NCBI RefSeq assembly: GCF_001945665.1
Contig: NZ_CP015780.1
Location: 620,001 to 684,000, forward strand
Direction: 5' to 3'
DNA from: Borreliella mayonii
GTDB lineage: Bacteria; Spirochaetota; Spirochaetia; Borreliales; Borreliaceae
DNA: 64,000 nt
Position numbers and translations under genes: made by a program. The notes under the pieces are model-generated. The model did no database searches, had not been told where the DNA came from, and saw nothing but the letters and a program-made list of their open reading frames with translations. Of the stretch, positions 9,961 through 19,337 are shown in pieces (within the stretch, counting starts at the first letter, position 1; every line of letters starts with the position of its first letter).

Positions 9961-11453
9961 TAAACTAGCAATCCCGTTGCTAAAATGTAGAATAAGGCAT
10001 AAATTATTGTTTTTGATAAAAGTTTGCCTTCTTGTCCAATTAATCCAGCAGTTGTTGTTGCTATTGTGATGTTTTGGGGAGAAATCATTTTTCCTCCAGT
10101 TGCTCCTGTTGTATTTGCTGCTGCAAGCCAGTAAGGATTTGCTCCAATATTTTCTGCCATTTGTGTTTGCAAAGGTCCAAAAAGAACATTTGAAACTGTG
10201 TCACTTCCTGTTAAAAATGTTCCAATAGCTCCAATTAGTGGACTAAATAATGGTCCAAATTTACCTGTTATTATTGATATTCCATTAGCAAGATCTCTTA
10301 TCATTCCGCTGTGTGTCATTAATCTTGATATTGCAACAATGCATATTATTATAAATGAAGATAATGCCATTTTTTTCAAGGTTAGTGTAAATATTTTTAG
10401 CTGCTTTAATATTGGAACTCCTCGTATTGAATAGGATATTATTGTTGCAAGCACAATCAAGAAGCCTGGAGAGATAATCCATTTAAAGTGTAGAGGATTT
10501 GCTTCTGGATAAATACTAATAGTGCTTTGAAAAGTTTTTAGGTATTCGTGAATTTTGTTAAAAATAGGAGATACAAGCACTATAAATGTTACTATTAAAA
10601 TATAGGGTGAGCATGCAATAATTCCTTTTGATAAGGGTATTATGTTTTTGCTTTGGCGGACATTAGTTTCTTTATTTTTAAAAAACTTTGCATAAACTAT
10701 TGTTATTGTCATAGAAAGAATGCTTCCAAGGATTGCAGGAAGTTCTGGTCCCAAAGCTTTTGATATAAATACTTGAGATATTGCCATTGACATTCCTGAG
10801 AGTAGAGTAAGAAGGAATATTCCTTTTAATCCTTTAATGCCTCCTCCTGTAAGAATTACCAGTACAAAAGGTATTATTAAGGTTGGAAGTATTAGTTGGA
10901 ATGCAATCTCAGATGAAACGATGTTGACATCCAAGTTAGTTGCTTGAGCTAAAGATATTATAGGAATTCCCACAGATCCATAAGCGGTTGATGAGGTATT
11001 CATTATTAAGCAGATTAAGCAGGCAAAAAATGGTTCAAATCCCATTGCTATTAATATTGATACGGGGATTGCAACAGCAGTTCCATATCCAGCAACTCCT
11101 TCTAAAAAATTTCCAAATCCCCATGCTACTAGCAAGACTATAATTCTTCTATCAGAAGATACGTTTGATAAAATATTTTTAATAGTTTCTATGTCTTTTT
11201 GATCTTCTGACATTTTGTATGTAAATATTGCAGCAATAATTACAGTTGCTATTGGCCATATTCCTATTAAGGCGCCTTCAAGCATTGCAAGGCTTGTGTT
11301 TACTATTCCCAAGTTTTTATAAAATATAACTATAGCAACAGTGGCTATCAATGATATGGGTATTACATAGTAAGCTGGCTTTTTTATTACTCCAAGTCCA
11401 ATAATTATTAAGACTATTGGCATTAAAGCTGTTATAAAATCATAAGAATTCAT
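9951..11453 (-). CDS. lctP: L-lactate permease
   Basis: Inner membrane lactate transporter of the LctP/LldP family. 500 residues with about 12-14 hydrophobic helices; typical stretches are GFGNFLEGVAGYGTAVAIP (about 118-136) and, towards the C-terminus, TGSDTVSNVLFG and NTTGATGGKMISPQNI. Start: an upstream in-frame TTG at 11495 would add 14 polar residues, but AGGAG sits 9 bases before the ATG at 11453, which I prefer. In a homolactic fermenter it probably works as lactate exporter or proton symporter; the direction is inference. It is divergent from dacA. Confidence 0.93.
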   Translation of the reverse strand: MNSYDFITALMPIVLIIIGLGVIKKPAYYVIPISLIATVAIVIFYKNLGIVNTSLAMLEGALIGIWPIATVIIAAIFTYKMSEDQKDIETIKNILSNVSSDRRIIVLLVAWGFGNFLEGVAGYGTAVAIPVSILIAMGFEPFFACLICLIMNTSSTAYGSVGIPIISLAQATNLDVNIVSSEIAFQLILPTLIIPFVLVILTGGGIKGLKGIFLLTLLSGMSMAISQVFISKALGPELPAILGSILSMTITIVYAKFFKNKETNVRQSKNIIPLSKGIIACSPYILIVTFIVLVSPIFNKIHEYLKTFQSTISIYPEANPLHFKWIISPGFLIVLATIISYSIRGVPILKQLKIFTLTLKKMALSSFIIICIVAISRLMTHSGMIRDLANGISIITGKFGPLFSPLIGAIGTFLTGSDTVSNVLFGPLQTQMAENIGANPYWLAAANTTGATGGKMISPQNITIATTTAGLIGQEGKLLSKTIIYALFYILATGLLVYLV

Positions 11454-11524
11454 AAAAAATGGCTCCTTTTTAATTGTATTATGATTAACAATCAATAAAT
11501 AATATATAATTCTAATATTACAAC

Positions 11525-12742
11525 ATGAATAGTATCTGTGTTATTGAAAAATTACTATTAACTTTATTTTTAAATTTTTTCCTACTTTGTGATGACCTTT
11601 TTGCAGTTAATTTAGATGAGATTAATAAATTATCGAAGCATGCAAAATCAATAGTTTTAATGGATTTTGATACTAGGCGAATACTTTATTCTAAGAAGCC
11701 CAATTTGGTTTTTCCTCCAGCATCGCTTACAAAGATTGTTACAATTTATACAGCTTTAATTGAAGCTGAAAAGCGAAATATAAAATTAAAAAGCATAGTT
11801 CCTATTAGTGATTCTGCTTCATATTATAATGCACCTCCCAATTCTTCTTTAATGTTTTTGGAAAAGGGGCAAATTGTTAATTTTGAAGAGATTTTAAAGG
11901 GGCTTTCAGTTTCTTCGGGCAATGATGCTTCTATTGCAATTGCTGAGTTTGTAGTAGGCGATTTAAATAGCTTTGTTAATTTAATGAATATTAATGTTTT
12001 AAATTTAGGGCTTTTTAATATGCATTTTGTTGAACCTTCTGGATATAGCAGCGAGAATAAAATTACAGCACTAGACATGACTTTTTTTGTAAAATCTTAT
12101 GTAGAGAAGTTTAGATTTATGCTCAATATTCATTCTTTAAAGTATTTTGTTTATCCAAAGAGTAAAAATTTAGGAACTGCTTTGTCATCAAAATTTTTAA
12201 ACTTAAAACAACGAAATGCTAATTTATTAATATATGATTATCCTTATTCAGATGGTATTAAAACGGGATATATTAAGGAATCAGGCCTAAATCTCGTTGC
12301 TACTGCTAAAAAGGGTGAGAGAAGGTTGATAGCAGTTGTATTGGGGGTTGAAAAAGGAATTAATGGATTTGGAGAGAAGATGAGAGCTTTGATTGCAGAA
12401 AATTTATTTGAATATGGATTTAATGAATATTCTAAATTTCCTTTAATAGTAAAATTAAAAGAAAAAGTCTATAATGGTACAGTTGATACAGTTACTCTTT
12501 TTTCTAAAGAGCCTTTTTATTATCTTTTAACTAAAGATGAATTTGATAAAATTAATATAAGCTATACTGTTGATAAGTTGGTTGCCCCACTTGGTGGGGA
12601 TGTGCCTGTTGGGAGGGCTGTGATTTTTTTAGAAAATGAAAAAGTAGGGGATGTTGCTTTGTTTAGTGGTAAAGTAAATAAATTAGGGTTTTGGCAAGGT
12701 CTTTATAAGAGTTTTATAAATTTTTTTTCAAGAGAGTATTAA
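11525..12742 (+). CDS. dacA: D-alanyl-D-alanine carboxypeptidase (PBP5 family)
   Basis: Low-molecular-weight penicillin-binding protein that trims the terminal D-Ala from peptidoglycan stem peptides in the periplasm. 405 residues: signal peptide (about 1-27), SxxK motif Ser67-Leu-Thr-Lys70, SGN at 131-133, KTG at 246-248, followed by the beta-rich PBP5 C-terminal domain and a hydrophobic/amphipathic tail that may anchor it. No Shine-Dalgarno is visible before the ATG; a TATAAT at 11505-11510 would put the transcript start only about 8-10 bases upstream, so the message may be nearly leaderless. cheD starts 4 bases after the stop. Confidence 0.94.
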   Translation: MNSICVIEKLLLTLFLNFFLLCDDLFAVNLDEINKLSKHAKSIVLMDFDTRRILYSKKPNLVFPPASLTKIVTIYTALIEAEKRNIKLKSIVPISDSASYYNAPPNSSLMFLEKGQIVNFEEILKGLSVSSGNDASIAIAEFVVGDLNSFVNLMNINVLNLGLFNMHFVEPSGYSSENKITALDMTFFVKSYVEKFRFMLNIHSLKYFVYPKSKNLGTALSSKFLNLKQRNANLLIYDYPYSDGIKTGYIKESGLNLVATAKKGERRLIAVVLGVEKGINGFGEKMRALIAENLFEYGFNEYSKFPLIVKLKEKVYNGTVDTVTLFSKEPFYYLLTKDEFDKINISYTVDKLVAPLGGDVPVGRAVIFLENEKVGDVALFSGKVNKLGFWQGLYKSFINFFSREY

Positions 12743-12746
12743 TTTT

Positions 12747-13238
12747 ATGTTAAATCATTTTAATTTTAAATTAAAACGTGATGTTACAATAATAGTTCCT
12801 GGTGAAGCTTTTGTTTCAAATAAAAGAGTTATTTCTACAATTCTTGGTTCTTGTGTTGCTGTTGTGCTTTGCGATGAATCAAGCAATTTAATTGGAATGA
12901 ATCATTATGTTCTGGTTAAGTCAGATCTTGACATATCTCCTGATCAAAGAGGAAGATATGGGATTTATGCTATTCCTATGTTAATAAATGCAATGTTAGA
13001 AAATGGCGCTAATAAAAGTAATCTCAAGGCTAAGCTTTTTGGAGGAACTAATTTTATAGCAAAAGGATCGGTTAAAGTGGGGCTTGAAAATTCAGAGTTT
13101 GCCGTTAATGCATTAAATAAGTATCGCATTCCAATTTTAGCTAAAGATTTTGATCAATCTAAGTCGCGAAAGATTTTTGCTTTTCCTGAAAACTTTAAAG
13201 TTATTGTGGAATATCCAGACGGAACAAAGGTTTTTTAA
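12747..13238 (+). CDS. cheD: Chemoreceptor glutamine deamidase CheD
   Basis: Deamidates glutamines on chemoreceptors and, in organisms with CheC/CheX phosphatases, tunes adaptation. 163 residues with the catalytic Cys36 in TILGSCVAVVL, His53 in GMNHYVL and the FGGTNF segment at 99-104, all as in the family. It lies between dacA and uvrD, away from the main chemotaxis operons, but shares the strand with both (4 and 2 bases apart), so it is probably co-transcribed with a cell-wall gene. Confidence 0.94.
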   Translation: MLNHFNFKLKRDVTIIVPGEAFVSNKRVISTILGSCVAVVLCDESSNLIGMNHYVLVKSDLDISPDQRGRYGIYAIPMLINAMLENGANKSNLKAKLFGGTNFIAKGSVKVGLENSEFAVNALNKYRIPILAKDFDQSKSRKIFAFPENFKVIVEYPDGTKVF

Positions 13239-13240
13239 TC

Positions 13241-15220
13241 TTGCCTGATGATGATTTTTTTAAAAATTCTCTCAATCAATTTCAATATGAAGCAGTTACT
13301 ACTATTGAAGGCGCTCTTTTAATTATTGCTGGTGCTGGTAGTGGGAAAACAAGGGTTGTTACTCATAGGATAGCATATTTACTTTTAAAAGGTATTGCTC
13401 AGAAGGAAATTTTAGCCTTGACTTTTACCAATAAGGCTGCCAGTGAAATGAAAGACAGAATTAAAAAAATTTTAAAAAGTCCTCTTAGCAATCTTATGGT
13501 TTCAACTTTCCATGCTTTTGGGCTTTTCTTTTTAAAAGAAAATTATAAATTGTTAGGGTATAGAAAAAACTTCAGCATTTATGATGACAATGATAGGATA
13601 TCTCTTCTTAAAGAGATTTTGCTTGATGAGGGTCTTTTGAATAAAAGAGTTTCTTTAAATTCACTTAGCAATGCTATTTCACTTTTAAAAAACGGCATTC
13701 TCACTCTTAATGAATTAAAAGAAGAAGATATAAATATTTTTAAGCTTTATGAAGAGCGATTAAGGCTTTATAATTCTTTTGATTTTGATGATTTGATTTT
13801 AAAGCCAAAAGAATTGTTAAGCAATAATTCTGATATTAGAAATAAATATTCTAAAAGATATAAGTATGTTTTGATTGACGAGTTTCAAGATACTTCTTTG
13901 ATTCAATATAATTTTATTCGCCTTTTAATAAATCATAGTAATTTGTGTTGTGTTGGGGATGATGATCAATCGATATATTCTTGGCGTGGAGCCAATTATA
14001 ATAATATTCTGCAATTTGAAAAAGATTACAACGTTAAAGAAATAAAGCTTGAACAAAATTATCGTTCTGCGAAAAATATTTTAGATGTTGCCAATTCTGT
14101 GATTTTAAATAATAAAAATAGAAAAGAAAAGACTTTGTGGTCTTCAAAGATGTGTAGCAAAGTTATAGATGTTTTTATATTTGAGGATGAAATTCAAGAA
14201 TCTGAGTTTGTTGCAAGTCAAATTATAAAGCTTTCAAGGCTAGAAGGTTTTCAATCTAAAAAGATAGGAGTTCTCATGAGAACCAATGCTCTTTTTAAAA
14301 ACGTTGAGATGATTTTTAGAAGACAGGGCATAAAATATAAAGTTTCGGGGGGAACATCTTTTTTCCAGAGAAAAGAAATAAAAGATATTATTTCTTATTT
14401 AAATGTAATAATAAACCCTAAAAGTGATTATGATCTTCTTAGAATCATTAATGTTCCCAGAAGGGGGATTGGTAAGGAATATTTGAAAAAAATTAGAGAT
14501 ATAGCAGATAAGAAGAGTTGTTGCATTTATGATGCTCTTTGTGACATTGCTTTTTCTTTTACAAATACTTCTAGTTACGACAAAACTTTAAATAAACAGG
14601 TAATTGAAAGCATAGAAGATTTTGTATCTTTTATTGAAGAGTATCAATATAAATTTAGTATAACAAAAAACACTTATTCTAATATAATCAAAGAAATGAT
14701 AGAAAGTGTTGAATATTGGGGATTTTTAGTCAGTGAAAATCCCAATTCAATCAAAGTGGCTGAATATAAATATCAAAATATAGAAGGGTTTTTAAGTATA
14801 ATTAAAAATTGGGAATCCAAACAATTTGGTGAGTTGAGAGATTTAAGCAGTTTTTTAAATTATATAGTTCTTCAATCTAACGAATTGAGTGAGGAATCTG
14901 AAAATATTAATATTAATTTAATGACAGTGCATTCTTCTAAAGGTTTAGAATTTGATTATGTATTTTTTATTGCTGTTGAAGACAATATTATTCCTCATCA
15001 TAGAATTATTGAAGATAGTGAAGTTGGATTGGAAGAAGAGAGGCGAGTTTTTTATGTTGCATTAACTCGCGCAAAAGATTCTCTTGTTATTACTATGGCT
15101 AATAAGCGGAAAAAAGATAAGCAAATCTTTGATCAGCTGCCCTCAAGATTTATTTCAGAAATTCCTAAAGAATTTTTAAATTTTAATTATTATGCAGATT
15201 TTGTTGAAAACAAAGCCTAA
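13241..15220 (+). CDS. UvrD/PcrA/Rep-type superfamily 1 DNA helicase
   Basis: ATP-dependent 3'-5' DNA helicase for repair or replication restart. 659 residues: Walker A AGAGSGKT (30-37), TFTNKAASEMKDRI motif Ia, DEFQD motif II, GDDDQSIYSWRGA motif III, QNYRS motif IV, VHSSKGLEFDYVF motif V, VALTRAKDSL motif VI. It is shorter than E. coli UvrD (about 720) and lacks the extended C-terminal tail. Start TTG at 13241, right after the cheD stop, with AAAGG 10 bases upstream. The family members Rep, UvrD and PcrA cannot be separated by eye. Confidence 0.93.
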   Translation: MPDDDFFKNSLNQFQYEAVTTIEGALLIIAGAGSGKTRVVTHRIAYLLLKGIAQKEILALTFTNKAASEMKDRIKKILKSPLSNLMVSTFHAFGLFFLKENYKLLGYRKNFSIYDDNDRISLLKEILLDEGLLNKRVSLNSLSNAISLLKNGILTLNELKEEDINIFKLYEERLRLYNSFDFDDLILKPKELLSNNSDIRNKYSKRYKYVLIDEFQDTSLIQYNFIRLLINHSNLCCVGDDDQSIYSWRGANYNNILQFEKDYNVKEIKLEQNYRSAKNILDVANSVILNNKNRKEKTLWSSKMCSKVIDVFIFEDEIQESEFVASQIIKLSRLEGFQSKKIGVLMRTNALFKNVEMIFRRQGIKYKVSGGTSFFQRKEIKDIISYLNVIINPKSDYDLLRIINVPRRGIGKEYLKKIRDIADKKSCCIYDALCDIAFSFTNTSSYDKTLNKQVIESIEDFVSFIEEYQYKFSITKNTYSNIIKEMIESVEYWGFLVSENPNSIKVAEYKYQNIEGFLSIIKNWESKQFGELRDLSSFLNYIVLQSNELSEESENININLMTVHSSKGLEFDYVFFIAVEDNIIPHHRIIEDSEVGLEEERRVFYVALTRAKDSLVITMANKRKKDKQIFDQLPSRFISEIPKEFLNFNYYADFVENKA

Positions 15221-15336
15221 TCAGCATTATTAAATTTATTGAATGAATTTAAAGATTAATTTAGTATATTATATGATTAATTATAAATTAAATCTAAGTA
15301 TATTTATGAATTTAATTTATTCAAAGGAAAGTTATT

Positions 15337-16758
15337 ATGAGTATTGTAATTGATTTTTTTAAAGAGATATCAAAAATTCCAAGATGTTCAAAAAATGTTA
15401 AAGGAATTATTAATTTTATTAAGCAGAGAGCCAAAAAATTTGGTTATTCTTTTAAAGAAGACAGTGTTGGTAATATTGTGGTTCAGATAAAGTCAAATAA
15501 TAATATTGATATGCATCCTATTATTTTACAATCTCATGTTGATATGGTTTGTGAAAAAAATGAATCCAGTTTACATAATTTTGAAACAGATCCAATTAAA
15601 ATTGTTGAAGAGGATGGGTATCTTAAAGCAGCAGGAACTACTCTTGGAGCTGACAATGGGATTGGAGTAGCTATGATGCTTGGAATTATGAGTGAGGCCA
15701 ATAGTTTCCCTCATCCCGATTTAGAACTTCTATTTACTGTTGATGAAGAAATAGGTTTAATAGGTGCTTTTGGTATTGATTCGAATTTATGTAGTGGTAA
15801 AAGCCTTATTAATCTTGATGGAGAGGAAGAAGGCTATTTTTTAGTTGGTTGTGCGGGATCAAGACTTGTAGAAATTGTTTTTTCTCCTAAGTATAGCCTT
15901 TCAACAAAGAAAACAAAGGTAGAAATTTTGTTTAAAGGGCTTAAAGGTGGCCATTCTGGGGCAGATATTCATTTGGATTTGGCAAATTCTTTAAAATTAA
16001 TGTTTTTTGCTCTTTTTGAAATTAAAGCAAGTCTTGATTTTGAGATTGAAGGCATTTTTGGTGGGGACAGTAGCAATGCAATTCCAAATGAAGCTAAAGC
16101 TTTAATCTTTATAGATGATAGTGATTATGATTTATTAAATAAAGAGCTTAAATTTTTTGCACTTAAAGTTAAAAGCATATATTCTCTTGAAGATGAATTT
16201 GATATTGTTGTTAATAAAAAAGAATTTTCACCAGTTGAAGTTCTTGATGAAAATAGTAAGAACAAGCTTTTAAATATGGGAATGGGATTTTTACATGGAG
16301 TTCAAAAAGTAGAAAATTATGAAAATAAGCTTATAAAGACTTCTTTAAATTTTTCAAGTCTTTTCAAAATGCAAGGTGACTATATTTTTACTTTTTTAAT
16401 AAGATCTTTATTAGATTTAGAGAAAGAGTATGTTTGCAATCATTTGCAATCAATAAGTGATTTATCAGGAGCTAATTTGCGTGTAATTTATGACTATCCT
16501 TCTTGGAAGTCTGATAAGAATAGTAATCTTTTAAAACACCTTCAAGACGTTTATAAAGAGATGTATTTTAAAGATGCTAATGTTTCCTTAATACATGCAG
16601 GGCTTGAAACGGGCATAATATCTTCTAGGTTGGGGGGCATAGAATCTGTTACTCTTGGGCCTTGGATTGAATGGCCTCATACTACTAGAGAAAGAGTAAA
16701 TATTTCTTCAACTATTAGAGTTTATGATTTTTTGAAAAAAAGCTTAGAAAGATTTTAA
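15337..16758 (+). CDS. pepD: Aminoacyl-histidine dipeptidase (PepD, M20 family)
   Basis: Cytoplasmic zinc dipeptidase with broad specificity, probably recycling imported peptides in an organism that cannot make amino acids. 473 residues: first metal His67 in QSHVDMV, bridging Asp106 in GADNGIG, general-base and metal Glu137/138 in TVDEEIG, NLDGEEEG, and a lid domain with GGHSGADI. The C-terminal HAGLETGI is typical of PepD. AAGGAAAG precedes the ATG. It stands alone between uvrD and the tRNA cluster. Confidence 0.94.
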   Translation: MSIVIDFFKEISKIPRCSKNVKGIINFIKQRAKKFGYSFKEDSVGNIVVQIKSNNNIDMHPIILQSHVDMVCEKNESSLHNFETDPIKIVEEDGYLKAAGTTLGADNGIGVAMMLGIMSEANSFPHPDLELLFTVDEEIGLIGAFGIDSNLCSGKSLINLDGEEEGYFLVGCAGSRLVEIVFSPKYSLSTKKTKVEILFKGLKGGHSGADIHLDLANSLKLMFFALFEIKASLDFEIEGIFGGDSSNAIPNEAKALIFIDDSDYDLLNKELKFFALKVKSIYSLEDEFDIVVNKKEFSPVEVLDENSKNKLLNMGMGFLHGVQKVENYENKLIKTSLNFSSLFKMQGDYIFTFLIRSLLDLEKEYVCNHLQSISDLSGANLRVIYDYPSWKSDKNSNLLKHLQDVYKEMYFKDANVSLIHAGLETGIISSRLGGIESVTLGPWIEWPHTTRERVNISSTIRVYDFLKKSLERF

Positions 16759-16840
16759 AAATTTTAGTTTTAAAAAATTTAATGTTTTATTATAAATTTT
16801 TTAATAAAAGTCTTATAGCTTTTATTATTTTTATCTTTTA

Positions 16841-16869
16841 TTGACTTAGGAATTAAATATTTATAAAAT
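16841..16869 (+). promoter_or_regulatory. Sigma-70 promoter of the His-Arg-Leu-Gly tRNA cluster
   Basis: TTGACT (16841-16846), 17-base spacer, TAAAAT (16864-16869); 10 of 12 consensus matches. The expected start near 16876 is about 22 bases before tRNA-His. Confidence 0.75.
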
Positions 16870-16897
16870 ATTATAATAATTATAGTCACTAGTTATT

Positions 16898-16971
16898 GGT
16901 GGTTGTAGCTCAGTTGGTAGAGCGTCGGGTTGTGGTTCCGAATGTCGCGGGTTCAAGCCCCGTCAATCACC
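16898..16971 (+). tRNA. tRNA-His (GTG)
   Basis: Cloverleaf with anticodon GTG at 16932-16934 (stem TCGGG/TCCGA). It has the His-specific extra base: G at 16898 as position -1 opposite C at position 73. The acceptor GTGGTTG pairs with CAATCAC. No CCA encoded. First of a four-tRNA cluster. Confidence 0.96.
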
Positions 16972-16995
16972 CTTTAATCAATTTTATTTCTAACT

Positions 16996-17069
16996 GCATT
17001 CATAGCTCAATTGGATAGAGCGGCGGACTTCGAATCCGAAGGTTGCAGGTTCGACTCCTGCTGAGTGCG
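16996..17069 (+). tRNA. tRNA-Arg (TCG)
   Basis: Acceptor GCATTCA pairs with TGAGTGC, one G-U pair; discriminator G. Anticodon loop CTTCGAA gives TCG, reading CGA and related codons. No CCA encoded. Confidence 0.92.
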
Positions 17070-17148
17070 AAATTGTTATTTATTTAGTAGATTAGGCATA
17101 CTTGCAAAAGCTTTTAAGTTTTTGTATACTAGTTTGAGTATGAAGTAT

Positions 17149-17229
17149 GCAGGAGTGGTGGAATTGGCAGACACGCTAGACTTAGGATCTAGTGCCTTTG
17201 GCGTGTGGGTTCGACTCCCACCTTCTGTA
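17149..17229 (+). tRNA. tRNA-Leu (TAG)
   Basis: Type II tRNA with a long variable arm. Anticodon loop CTTAGGA between stems CTAGA and TCTAG gives TAG for CUA/CUN codons. Acceptor GCAGGAG pairs with CTTCTGT; discriminator A. No CCA encoded. Confidence 0.95.
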
Positions 17230-17234
17230 AAAGT

Positions 17235-17306
17235 GCGAAAGTAACTCAGGGGTAGAGTGTCACCTTGCCAAGGTGAAAGTCGCGGGTTCAAATCCCGTCT
17301 TTCGCT
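17235..17306 (+). tRNA. tRNA-Gly (GCC)
   Basis: Acceptor GCGAAAG pairs with CTTTCGC; anticodon GCC in the loop TTGCCAA. It begins 5 bases after tRNA-Leu, so the two share a precursor. No CCA encoded. tig starts 44 bases downstream. Confidence 0.95.
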
Positions 17307-17350
17307 TTTTGATTAATAATTATCAATAAGGTTTAATTGAGGCATTAACA

Positions 17351-18715
17351 GTGATTTTGAGTAAAGATATTAAGCTTCTTCCAGGTTCAAAAGTTGAGGT
17401 TGTCATTAGAGTTTCAAAAAGTGTTATTCAGGAAAAATATAATTCATTATTGCAAGATTATTCTTCCCGACTTAAGATTCAAGGTTTTAGAATTGGAAAA
17501 GTTCCTATTAGTATTATTGAAAATAAATATTCTGAAGGTTTAAGAGCTTCTGTTTTAGAAGAAGTGATTAATAATTCTCTTAAAGAATTTTTCAAAGAAG
17601 AGTTCAAAATGCCTTTAAGCTATGCTCCTCCTACTATAAAGGAAAAGAATTTAAGATTAAATCTTGATAAAGATTTTGAATTTACTTTTGTATATGAGAC
17701 TTATCCTGAATTTAAAATTCCAAGTTTTGATGATATTGATATTAAAGTGGAGATCCCTGAAGTTTTTATTGATGATTCTGATATTGATAATGAGATTAAG
17801 AATCTTCAAATAGAAAATTCAATTATCATTGAAGATGAGGAAGGAGTTGTCAAGAAAGATAGCATTGTTAAAGTTGATTTTGTTGAGCTTGATGACCTTT
17901 CAAATGAGATAGTATCAACAAAAAGGCAAGACTTTGTTTTTACGGTTGGAAAATCTGAGACCTATTATGATTTTGAGAAAGATGTAATTGGCATGAGAAT
18001 AAATGAGGAGAGAGTTATAGAAAAATCTTATGTTGTGGATTACAAATTTGAAAAGCTTGCAGGTTCTTCAAGAAAATTGAAGATTAAGATTAAGAGTATT
18101 AAAAAAAGAGATCTCCCTTTAATAGATGATGAATTTGCAAAAGATATTAGCGACAGATATAATACGCTAGATGATCTTAAAAACTTTATAAGATCTGATC
18201 TTTTAAACTTTATTGAAGAAAAAAAAGAAACTTTAAAGCTAAATAAATTTTTTTCTACTATTTCTGAAAAATTAGAAATAGACATCCCCCATTCAATGAT
18301 TGAGGCTGAAATTGAAATTGCCTTTAAGGATGCCAAAAGGCAAAATAAAAATAATATTAGCCTTGAGGAGTTTAAGAGTATGTTTTATTCTTCAGGATCT
18401 GTTGGTAGCGATAATTTAAAAGATGAGATTATTAGCAATTTGAAATCTAAGTTGATAATTCAGAAAATGGTAGATTTAGACCCAATTGAAGTTACTGAGA
18501 GTGACGTTGAGAATGAGATTGCTAGACAGTCTGAGAATTCAGGTGTAAGCTATGAGGAAATTAAAAAATTTTATGAAGATCAAAATCTGGTTTCTTATTT
18601 AAAGGATGATATCAAAAGGGAAAGAGTTAAGAAAAAAATTTTGGAAAATCTTAAAGAAGTAAAGGGTAAACAAGTTTCTTTTAAAGATTTTGTTAATTAT
18701 AAAATTTGTGAGTAA
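17351..18715 (+). CDS. tig: Trigger factor
   Basis: Ribosome-bound chaperone and peptidyl-prolyl isomerase that receives nascent chains. 454 residues: the N-terminal domain contains the ribosome-docking signature GFRIGKVP (about 46-53), the middle region (about 170-255) has the FKBP-type fold ([28 protein letters not shown]), and the rest is the long helical substrate cradle. Start GTG at 17351, with GAGG 8 bases upstream. It heads a proteostasis operon: clpP begins 5 bases after its stop. Confidence 0.95.
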   Translation: MILSKDIKLLPGSKVEVVIRVSKSVIQEKYNSLLQDYSSRLKIQGFRIGKVPISIIENKYSEGLRASVLEEVINNSLKEFFKEEFKMPLSYAPPTIKEKNLRLNLDKDFEFTFVYETYPEFKIPSFDDIDIKVEIPEVFIDDSDIDNEIKNLQIENSIIIEDEEGVVKKDSIVKVDFVELDDLSNEIVSTKRQDFVFTVGKSETYYDFEKDVIGMRINEERVIEKSYVVDYKFEKLAGSSRKLKIKIKSIKKRDLPLIDDEFAKDISDRYNTLDDLKNFIRSDLLNFIEEKKETLKLNKFFSTISEKLEIDIPHSMIEAEIEIAFKDAKRQNKNNISLEEFKSMFYSSGSVGSDNLKDEIISNLKSKLIIQKMVDLDPIEVTESDVENEIARQSENSGVSYEEIKKFYEDQNLVSYLKDDIKRERVKKKILENLKEVKGKQVSFKDFVNYKICE

Positions 18716-18720
18716 TAAAA

Positions 18721-19314
18721 ATGGAATTTATGTATAATTTAATACCTACTGTGATAGAGAATACGGGGAATTATGAGAGAGTATTTGATATATATTCAAG
18801 ATTGCTTAGAGAGCGTATAATATTTTTGAGTGGTGAGATTAATGATCCTAAGGCGGATACTGTGATTGCTCAACTTTTGTTTTTAGAATCAGAAGATTCA
18901 AACAAAGACATTTGTCTTTATTTGAATTCTCCAGGAGGTAGTATTACTGCAGGTCTTGCGATTTATGATACTATGCAATATATAAAACCCGATGTAAGGA
19001 CAATTTGCATTGGGCAAGCTGCTTCAATGGGAGCTTTTTTGCTTGCTGGTGGCGCCAAGGGCAAAAGAGAATCTTTGGCTTACTCTAGAATAATGATTCA
19101 CCAGCCTTGGGGCGGAATAAGTGGTCAGGCTAGCGATATTAATATACAGGCTAATGAAATTTTAAGGCTTAAAAAATTAATAATAGATATTATGTCTAAT
19201 CAGATAGGGGTTGATAAGGAAAAACTGGCTCTTGATATGGAAAGAGATTATTTTATGACTTCAAGTGATGCTCTTAAATATGGTCTTATTGATAGTATCT
19301 TAGTAAGGGAGTAG
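18721..19314 (+). CDS. clpP: ATP-dependent Clp protease proteolytic subunit
   Basis: Serine protease that forms the two-ring barrel of the Clp protease and works with ClpX. 197 residues with the catalytic triad Ser102 ([10 protein letters not shown]), His127 ([10 protein letters not shown]) and Asp176 (MERDYFM). The very short N-terminal extension is normal. clpX follows after 23 bases, so enzyme and unfoldase are made together. Confidence 0.97.
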   Translation: MEFMYNLIPTVIENTGNYERVFDIYSRLLRERIIFLSGEINDPKADTVIAQLLFLESEDSNKDICLYLNSPGGSITAGLAIYDTMQYIKPDVRTICIGQAASMGAFLLAGGAKGKRESLAYSRIMIHQPWGGISGQASDINIQANEILRLKKLIIDIMSNQIGVDKEKLALDMERDYFMTSSDALKYGLIDSILVRE

Positions 19315-19337
19315 TTTTATTTTCGGTAAAAGTTTTT

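Noticed and set aside
11454-11495. Longer N-terminus of lctP starting at TTG 11495
   Set aside because: The added residues are polar and unlike the family start; AGGAG fits the ATG at 11453.
16759-16840. Terminator after pepD
   Set aside because: Only loose A/T complementarity; no stem that I could defend.
17076-17291. Minus-strand ORF of 71 codons across tRNA-Leu and tRNA-Gly
   Set aside because: It is the complement of two intact tRNA genes; such ORFs are common false proteins. No ribosome site.
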